Of a DNA stretch of 21,252 bases, positions 16,795 to 21,252 are shown piece by piece (within the stretch, counting starts at the first letter, position 1; each line of letters starts with the position of its first letter). This DNA is from JAJZIH01 sp021785265 (GTDB taxonomy: Bacteria; Pseudomonadota; Gammaproteobacteria; JAKAQQ01). The notes beneath the pieces were generated by a model. It did not search any database. It was not told the origin of the DNA and worked only from the letters and a program-made list of their open reading frames with translations. A program made the position numbers and the translations under genes. The stretch spans positions 1-21,252 of the forward strand of contig DAHWSH010000020.1 in assembly GCA_027338645.1 (NCBI GenBank), read 5' to 3'.

Positions 16795-17108
16795 ATCTTG
16801 CGGGCCAACTCGCCGCTGCCCAACAGTTCTTCCGTGATGTCGGCACCGCCGATGAACTCGCCGCCGATGAAAATCTGCGGGAAAGTCGGCCAGTCACTGA
16901 TCTGGGGCAGACGGGCACGGACCTCGGGTTCCGAGAGGACATCGACCCAGGCGAGATCCCGGGCTCCCGCCTCACGCAGGGCCTCGACGGCCCGGGCCGA
17001 AAATCCGCAACGCGGGAAGTCCGGCTCACCCTTCATGAAGATCAAAATCGGGCGGGTGGCGATCAGTTGCCGGATGTGGTCGTCAGTTTCATTGGGAGAA
17101 GGGTTCAT
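16764..17108 (-). CDS. grxD: Monothiol glutaredoxin (CGFS type)
   Basis: CGFS glutaredoxins bind a [2Fe-2S] cluster with glutathione and pass it to client proteins. The 114-residue protein has the conserved lysine K26 (FMKGEPDFP), the active-site CGFS with C34, the TFPQIFIGGEFIGG segment with its cis-proline P77, and the C-terminal GADI glutathione site. The ATG at 17108 overlaps the TGA of the upstream DUF1289 gene (ATGA), and GGAGG lies 11 bases upstream. It is the last gene of the sodB-DUF1289-grxD operon, and its 3' end overlaps the end of rnt by 31 bp. Confidence 0.95.
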   Translation of the reverse strand: MNPSPNETDDHIRQLIATRPILIFMKGEPDFPRCGFSARAVEALREAGARDLAWVDVLSEPEVRARLPQISDWPTFPQIFIGGEFIGGADITEELLGSGELARKIQGVGVHSAS

Positions 17109-17317
17109 GATGGGGGGATCCTCCGAAAAGCAGGCGGTCCGGCAGGAGGCCGGGTGGGTAATTGTCGCATGATTTCCCATCGCTCGAGATCGGTCAGGCT
17201 GGACCAACGGGCGATTTCCTCAAGCGAACGCCGACAGCCGATGCACCACTGTCGCCTTGGATCAAGACGGCAGACCCCGATACAGGGAGTCGGGATCCCG
17301 GAACCCGGAGCCGGCAT
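17105..17317 (-). CDS. DUF1289 small four-cysteine protein
   Basis: This 70-residue protein matches the DUF1289 pattern: PCIGVC at the start, WCIGC about nine residues later, then RRSLEEIARWSSLTDLERW. The cysteines C12, C16, C25 and C28 could hold zinc or an iron-sulfur cluster; the family's function is not established as far as I know. The ATG at 17317 lies five bases after the sodB stop and just before the conserved motif; a longer open frame to 17431 lies within sodB. The stop overlaps the grxD start by four bases, so all three genes should be translated from one mRNA. The C-terminal proline-rich tail is poorly conserved in type. Confidence 0.85.
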   Translation of the reverse strand: MPAPGSGIPTPCIGVCRLDPRRQWCIGCRRSLEEIARWSSLTDLERWEIMRQLPTRPPAGPPAFRRIPPS

Positions 17318-17322
17318 GGGTT

Positions 17323-17907
17323 TCAGCGGGAGAACTGCCGGGTCACAAAATCCCAGTTGACGAGTTGCCAGAAGGATTCGAGATACTTGGGCCGTGCGTT
17401 CCGGTAATCGATGTAGTAGGCATGCTCCCACACGTCACAGGTGAGGAGCGGGCGGGAGAGTCCTTCGCGGATCGGGGTTTCGGCATTGCCGGTCTGGAGA
17501 ATGTCGAACTTCCCGCTCGGTAGGAGGACGAGCCAGGTCCAGCCCGCTCCGAAGAGCGTGGCCGCCTTCTCGTTGAAGGCTTTTCTGAAATCATCGATCG
17601 AACCGAACTGGCTGGACAGAGCGCGTGCCAGTTCCCCTTTGGGATCAGGGTGTTTCTCAGGACCGAGCCCTTCGAAGTAGAAGGTATGGTTCCACACCTG
17701 GGCTGCATTGTTGAAAATCGGGCCCTTGGCCTTGGCAATGACCGTCTCGAGCGGGGAGTCTGCAAACTCGGTTCCCGGAATCAGTTTGTTCAGGTTGTCG
17801 ACGTAGGTGCGGTGGTGTTTGCCGTGATGATACTGGAGGGTTTCCCGCGAGATGCGCGGTTCCAGGGCATTTTCGGGATAAGGTAGGGGCGGTAGTTCAT
17901 GCGTCAT
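17323..17907 (-). CDS. sodB: Superoxide dismutase, iron type
   Basis: SodB converts superoxide to oxygen and hydrogen peroxide. The 194 residues carry all four metal ligands: H27 (YHHGKHH), H74 (WNHTFY), D158 and H162 (DVWEHAYY). Gln70 in NNAAQVWNH and the segment FGAGWTWLV are the iron-type pattern. No signal peptide is present, so it is cytoplasmic. The ATG at 17907 has GGAGG eight bases upstream. It is the first gene of an operon with the DUF1289 protein and the CGFS glutaredoxin; a promoter candidate lies at 17949-17977. Confidence 0.96.
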   Translation of the reverse strand: MTHELPPLPYPENALEPRISRETLQYHHGKHHRTYVDNLNKLIPGTEFADSPLETVIAKAKGPIFNNAAQVWNHTFYFEGLGPEKHPDPKGELARALSSQFGSIDDFRKAFNEKAATLFGAGWTWLVLLPSGKFDILQTGNAETPIREGLSRPLLTCDVWEHAYYIDYRNARPKYLESFWQLVNWDFVTRQFSR

Positions 17908-17948
17908 GGCAAACCCTCCGGAAGACAGGAGATGGGGCTAGTCCTTCT

Positions 17949-17977
17949 AGTCTAGCGGTCACATCCGAGTCCGGCAA
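17949..17977 (-). promoter_or_regulatory. Candidate sigma-70 promoter for the sodB operon
   Basis: On the minus strand TTGCCG (17977-17972) and TAGACT (17954-17949) are separated by 17 bp, each matching consensus at four of six positions. Transcription would begin about 36 bases before the sodB ATG. No Fur box or other operator was recognised. The rest of the 207-bp gap shows no gene. Confidence 0.45.
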
Positions 17978-18114
17978 CCGGAGACCGATACCAGGGACCA
18001 GCACTTCGATTGGGGGCTACTCGGGCACGCCAGTACGAGTCCCGAAGCGAGTTAACCAATCTCCATCGTCCGTGAAGGAAAGTCGGCAAGTTCGCTCTGC
18101 GGGATCCGTGATTT

Positions 18115-19181
18115 TTACCGTGCCCGGACCGGGTTAGCGGCGAAGCGTTCCTTCTTCCCTCCTTCCGAGAAGGTATAGACCGGCCAGCGCAGATGCCGGA
18201 TCATCTTGCCGCGGCTCCAGCCGGATTTCGGGTAGACCGGGTACGCACAAACGACGCCCGGGGGAATGGGCTGACCCTTGTGGAGCGGAACGAGATGCCA
18301 GTCCATGAGAAGATGCACGCGATGGGGATGGATTCCTCTTCCCTGAAAGCGCCAGTGACGGAGAAAATCCGCCATCATCCAATCGGTCGCCATGATCCCC
18401 CCGATCCGGAAAATGATCAACTGCTTTGTCTTGACCCGTCCTTGGGCATCCACTCTCGCCGAGGCAAAGGTCGGCAGGATCGGCGGAAAATACGATCCGC
18501 CCAGGAGTAGCCGGCGCGGGCAGCGCAGATGGCCTTGTGGGGAGCTTTGCAAAATCCTGCTCCGGTCCTTGAGGGTCATGCGGGTCGGCAAACCGACCCC
18601 AATGCTCAGCCCGAAGGCTCGCCGGAAAGACGTGATGTGGACCGCCTCTTCATGTCTTGCCCGTCTTAACTGTTGGGCTTCTGTGACGATCGCCTGCGTG
18701 GACCAACATTGGAAGGGTATCGTGCACAGTGATCCCTGGACCCGGATGGCTTCTGCCGAATAACGTTCGAAGAACGGTGGCCCATGCGCACCCTGACGAC
18801 AAAACCATGAAGAGGGGCACAGGGGATGAAGCAGCAAGGCATTGGCACCGAGTTTCGCGGCCACATGCAACCAATGCTTCAAGACCGAACGGTTCAAGGA
18901 CGAATTTTGGAAACCGAACTCCCCCTGTCCCAAATTTTGGCTTAGGAACCCCCCCCAAACCAAAACGCTTCCGCCAGCTGGAAGTGGGCGTTGAACCCCT
19001 TCAGCCTTGCCAGTTCTCCCTGCTGACCGAGCTTACGCAGTACCTGGTAGTGGGGGGGCGGGGAGAACAGGATAGGGAGGGGATGGGCTGCTGAAGTGGC
19101 GATCAGCAGCACAAATCCCATGAGCACAAGGACGACCTGAACAGGACTCCGGACTGTCACGTGCTCGTCTTTGTGTCTCAT
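18115..19181 (-). pseudogene. Frameshifted paralogue of the 340-residue secreted protein
   Basis: The ATG at 19181 (GAGG five bases upstream) opens a frame whose membrane or signal segment nearly equals that of the gene at 19282-20304 (SPVQVVLVLMGFVLLIA, then AAHPLPILFSPPPHY). The frame ends at a TAA at 18944-18942, right after eight G. In the next frame the rest of the paralogue runs to 18115 (VLKHWL, LHPLCPSSWFCR, SLCTIPFQCW, GVVCAYP, FAANP). One added G, or two removed, would fuse the parts into a 355-residue protein with all six conserved cysteines. Between the conserved N-terminus and VLKHWL it carries extra sequence absent from the intact copy. It may be a true pseudogene, a phase-variable gene or a sequencing error. 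Function unknown. Confidence 0.75.
18949..18956 (-). repeat. G8 homopolymer tract at the frameshift
   Basis: Eight C on the plus strand (G on the coding strand) sit at the exact point where the reading frame of the paralogue breaks. A second tract of seven (19052-19058) lies about 100 bp away in the same gene. The intact paralogue has only five uninterrupted bases at the second site and no counterpart of the first. Confidence 0.9.
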
Positions 19182-19269
19182 TGAAACCTCGTTCGGGGTC
19201 TCACCACTCGGGCGTTTCTCTCCACGACTAAATCCCTTTCCTAACTTTACGCCACCTGATAAATCCCCA

Positions 19270-20359
19270 GGATCCATGATTTTACCGGACCCGGATCGGG
19301 TTGGCGGCGAAGGTTTCCTTCTTCCTTCCTTCCGAGAGTGTATAGACTGACCAACGCAGGTGCCGGATCACCTTGCCGCGCCACGAGCCGGTTGCCGGGT
19401 AGGCCGGGTATGCACAAACGACGCCCGGGGGAATGGGCTGACCCTTGTGGAGCTGAACGAGATGCCAGTCCATGAGAAGATGCACGGGATGCGACCCGAT
19501 TCCTGTCCCCTTGAAGCGCCAGTGCCGAAGGAAACGGGCAATCATCCGGTCGGTCTCCATGTCACCTTTGATCCGGAAAATGATCAACTGCTTTGTCTCG
19601 ACCTGTCCTTGGGCATCCACCCTCGCCGAGGCAAAGGTCGGCATGCCCATAAACGCGGGGTTCAAAAAAGAGTACTCTCGTCGCATCGTGCACCGCAGAT
19701 GGCCTTGCACGACGCTTTGTATAGTCCCGCTCCGCTCCTTGGGGCTCATGGGGGCCGGCAAACCGACCGTGATGCTCAGCCCGAAGGCTCGCGGGAAAGA
19801 AGAGATGTGGATATCATCTTCGAAAGCATTGACATGTCTTCCATGTCTTAACGCCTTGGTTCCAGTGAGAATCGCCTGGGCGGACCAACATTGGAGGGGC
19901 ATCGTACACAGTGATCCCTGGATCCGGATGGCTTCAGCCGAATAACGCTCGAAGGACCACCAACCCGAATCCGGGCGACAAAGCCATGAAGAGGGGCACA
20001 GGGGATGAAGCAGCAGGGCATTGGCACCGAGCTTCCCAGCTACACGAAGCCAATGCTTCAAGACCGAACGGCCCCTGGTCGAATTTTGGATACCTATGTG
20101 CAGGCCCCCTTCCTCTTCTCCCCCGTACCCTCCCAGTTCTCCCCGCTGACCGAGCTTACGCAGTACCTGGTAGTGCGGGGGCGGGGAGAACAGGATAGGG
20201 AGGGGATGGGCTGCTGAAGCGGCGATCAGCAGCACAAATCCCATGAGCACAAGGACGACCTGAACAGGACTCCGGACTGTCACGTGCTCGGTTTTGTGGC
20301 TCATTGAAACCTCGTTCGGGGCCTCGCCACTCGGGCGTTACTCTCCATGACTAGGTTCC
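19270..20359 (-). repeat. Tandem duplication unit, upstream copy (A)
   Basis: This is the partner of 18102-19236. It also begins with GGATCC just beyond the gene stop and ends inside the last codons of the upstream gene (stop at 20351-20353). About 33 bases separate the two units. Confidence 0.85.
19282..20304 (-). CDS. Secreted or membrane-anchored protein of unknown family (intact paralogue)
   Basis: I do not recognise this 340-residue protein. Residues 14-32 form one hydrophobic segment, either a signal peptide (ASAAH) or an N-terminal anchor, so most of it should lie outside the cytoplasm. Six cysteines are shared with the frameshifted paralogue: C103 and C109 (a C-x5-C pair in LCPSSWLC), C133 and C139 (a second C-x5-C, LCTMPLQC), C205 and C297; they could form three disulfides. 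Other shared blocks are FERYSAEAIR.QGS, FASARVDAQG, HLLMDWHLV.LHKGQPIPPG and RHLRW.VYT.SEG. The middle (about 140-220) varies. The ATG at 20304 has GAGG five bases upstream. The upstream gene ends 46 bp before, so the three genes are probably one transcript. Confidence 0.8.
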   Translation of the reverse strand: MSHKTEHVTVRSPVQVVLVLMGFVLLIAASAAHPLPILFSPPPHYQVLRKLGQRGELGGYGGEEEGGLHIGIQNSTRGRSVLKHWLRVAGKLGANALLLHPLCPSSWLCRPDSGWWSFERYSAEAIRIQGSLCTMPLQCWSAQAILTGTKALRHGRHVNAFEDDIHISSFPRAFGLSITVGLPAPMSPKERSGTIQSVVQGHLRCTMRREYSFLNPAFMGMPTFASARVDAQGQVETKQLIIFRIKGDMETDRMIARFLRHWRFKGTGIGSHPVHLLMDWHLVQLHKGQPIPPGVVCAYPAYPATGSWRGKVIRHLRWSVYTLSEGRKKETFAANPIRVR

Positions 20360-21252
20360 TTTCGGTGGAGTTGTCGGAGGAGAACAAACTTTTTCTTTAC
20401 CACCGCTTGTTGTACAAATCAGGACATCCCAATACGACAGGTCGGCAGCGTAGCTCCACGAGGATGAGGGCGGCGGGGTTGAATATTTTCCAGGATTCTT
20501 ACCCTCACCAGATTGACTCGTGCCCAAAGCGCCCAAAGGTCCATTGACACTGGACAAAAGCCCGGTCCCGCCCGAGACGCCAGCACTCCCCAATCCCGGT
20601 GAAGTCCCCATGTCAAACGCATCCGCCGCCTGTTCCTGGGCCATCGTTCCCTGGATCTGCTGCTTTACATTAAAACCCACAGGCGGGGTCAAGACATCGA
20701 CCCCCGTGGCCGCAACCGGCTCCCCCGAGTCGTCCAGGGGCTCCCCATTGCCCGCATGCCCGCTGCCCGACACCAAACTGAAGGTCAAAGGAGCGGTCGC
20801 AGTCACCTGATACTCCGCATCCGATCCGTCCGGAAAAATCGTCACGATCACGAAATTGAACGGAGGACCCGCCTTGGCCAGGTTCGTCTCCAGCCAGGCG
20901 GAGACAGCCGCCTCCTGGGAAGTCCCCGTAAAGGTACTGGCCACGCTCGAGGGAATGTCGATCGTCATCGAGGGGGCCAGCTCCGAGAAGGTGCTCTGCT
21001 CCTCGGTCGTTGTCCCCGTCAGGTCGTCCCACATGAGGTGCCAGGTACAGAGCCCCCCATCGACCGTCGCCAGACAAGGACCGTGGGCAGCAATGATTGC
21101 GGCCAGGGACTGGTCCGGATTGAAGATGAAAAACCCGACCTGCATCCGCTCCCCCGCCGAAGTCCAGAAATAGGCTCCGGAAGGAATATGGCCCATGGCG
21201 TAATCCTCAAACTGGGCTGCATTCGTACAGCTCGTGCAAATATCCATGGCGA
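20351..21252 (-). CDS. Secreted-type cysteine-containing protein, partial at window edge
   Basis: The open frame reaches the window end. An ATG at 21247 gives 298 residues, but its N-terminus (MDICTSCTNAAQF) looks like the start of a mature exported domain and the codon before it is Ala, so the true start with a signal peptide probably lies outside. Six cysteines are visible: C4 and C7 (CTSC), C58 and C67 (PCLATVDGGLC), and C278 and C288 near the end. The first 150 residues look folded (FFIFNPDQSLAAII, CTWHLMWDDL, FNFVIVTIFPDG). The second half is rich in Gly, Ser, Pro and Thr and likely flexible. No family was recognised. The last codons lie inside the duplicated unit shared with the two downstream paralogues. 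Confidence 0.7.
   Translation of the reverse strand, partial: AMDICTSCTNAAQFEDYAMGHIPSGAYFWTSAGERMQVGFFIFNPDQSLAAIIAAHGPCLATVDGGLCTWHLMWDDLTGTTTEEQSTFSELAPSMTIDIPSSVASTFTGTSQEAAVSAWLETNLAKAGPPFNFVIVTIFPDGSDAEYQVTATAPLTFSLVSGSGHAGNGEPLDDSGEPVAATGVDVLTPPVGFNVKQQIQGTMAQEQAADAFDMGTSPGLGSAGVSGGTGLLSSVNGPLGALGTSQSGEGKNPGKYSTPPPSSSWSYAADLSYWDVLICTTSGGKEKVCSPPTTPPKGT

Larger units (their letters stand above)
18102..19236 (-). repeat. Tandem duplication unit, downstream copy (B)
   Basis: This is a diverged direct repeat of 19270-20359, offset by about 1.12 kb. It begins with GGATCC just past the gene stop and extends some 55 bases upstream of the gene start, where a remnant of the upstream gene's last codons (Lys-Gly-x-stop) can still be read. 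N-terminal coding and leader sequences are the best conserved parts. Confidence 0.85.

Noticed and set aside
18115..18963. C-terminal part of the frameshifted paralogue as an independent 282-residue gene
   Set aside because: It would start at a TTG just before the G tract with no ribosome site or signal peptide, while the matching signal peptide lies in the adjacent frame upstream.
18102..20359. The duplicated units as an insertion sequence or transposon
   Set aside because: No transposase, no terminal inverted repeats and no target-site duplication are visible; a plain tandem gene duplication explains the repeats.
20347..20547. 66-codon plus-strand open frame opposite the end of the secreted-protein gene
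   Set aside because: It has no recognisable ribosome site or motif and lies antisense to a longer, protein-like frame.

Overview
The window looks like a chromosomal segment of a G+C-rich (about 60% by eye) gammaproteobacterium. RNase T, a CGFS monothiol glutaredoxin, a homodimeric-type pyruvate dehydrogenase E1 (AceE) with a multi-lipoyl AceF, a class II PyrC and an iron-type SodB together fit that class. RNase T is close to diagnostic for the proteobacterial lineage. The genus cannot be named from the sequence. Coding density is high, with short gaps, stop/start overlaps and several convergent 3' overlaps. No tRNA, rRNA, CRISPR array, transposase or integrase was seen.

Layout. Positions 12-3278 (+) encode an exported tricorn-type protease. 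It converges on a minus-strand pair, dsbD then glgB (7411 down to 3346), which are 10 bp apart. A Spy/CpxP-like periplasmic protein with a Met/His repeat tail follows (8278 down to 7727). It diverges from tyrS (+), which overlaps a small ABM-fold monooxygenase gene (9759-10181). The minus-strand operon aceE-aceF-unknown (14884 down to 10150) runs into the ABM gene and overlaps it by 32 bp. Back to back with aceE, and apparently sharing a promoter region around 15025, are pyrC and rnt (+). rnt overlaps the end of the minus-strand operon sodB-DUF1289-grxD (17907 down to 16764) by 31 bp.

The last 3 kb (18.1 kb to the end, minus strand) is the accessory part. It holds three secreted or membrane-anchored proteins that I do not recognise: a cysteine-containing protein cut by the window edge, an intact 340-residue protein, and a tandem paralogue of that protein. 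The paralogue is interrupted by a one-base frameshift exactly at a run of eight G, a tract the intact copy lacks. The duplicated unit is about 1.1 kb, starts at GGATCC in both copies, and carries a remnant of the 3' end of the upstream gene.

How the genes relate. Most of the window is housekeeping: translation, pyrimidine synthesis, tRNA maturation, the entry to the TCA cycle and glycogen branching. Two small themes stand out. One is periplasmic thiol/metal/protein quality control (tricorn protease, DsbD, the Spy-like protein). The other is an iron/oxidative-stress operon (FeSOD, a four-cysteine DUF1289 protein, the Fe-S-type glutaredoxin). The best candidate for something undescribed is the duplicated secreted-protein locus with its homopolymer frameshift. 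A second signal, on the scale of the whole window, is strong over-representation of the palindrome GGATCC.
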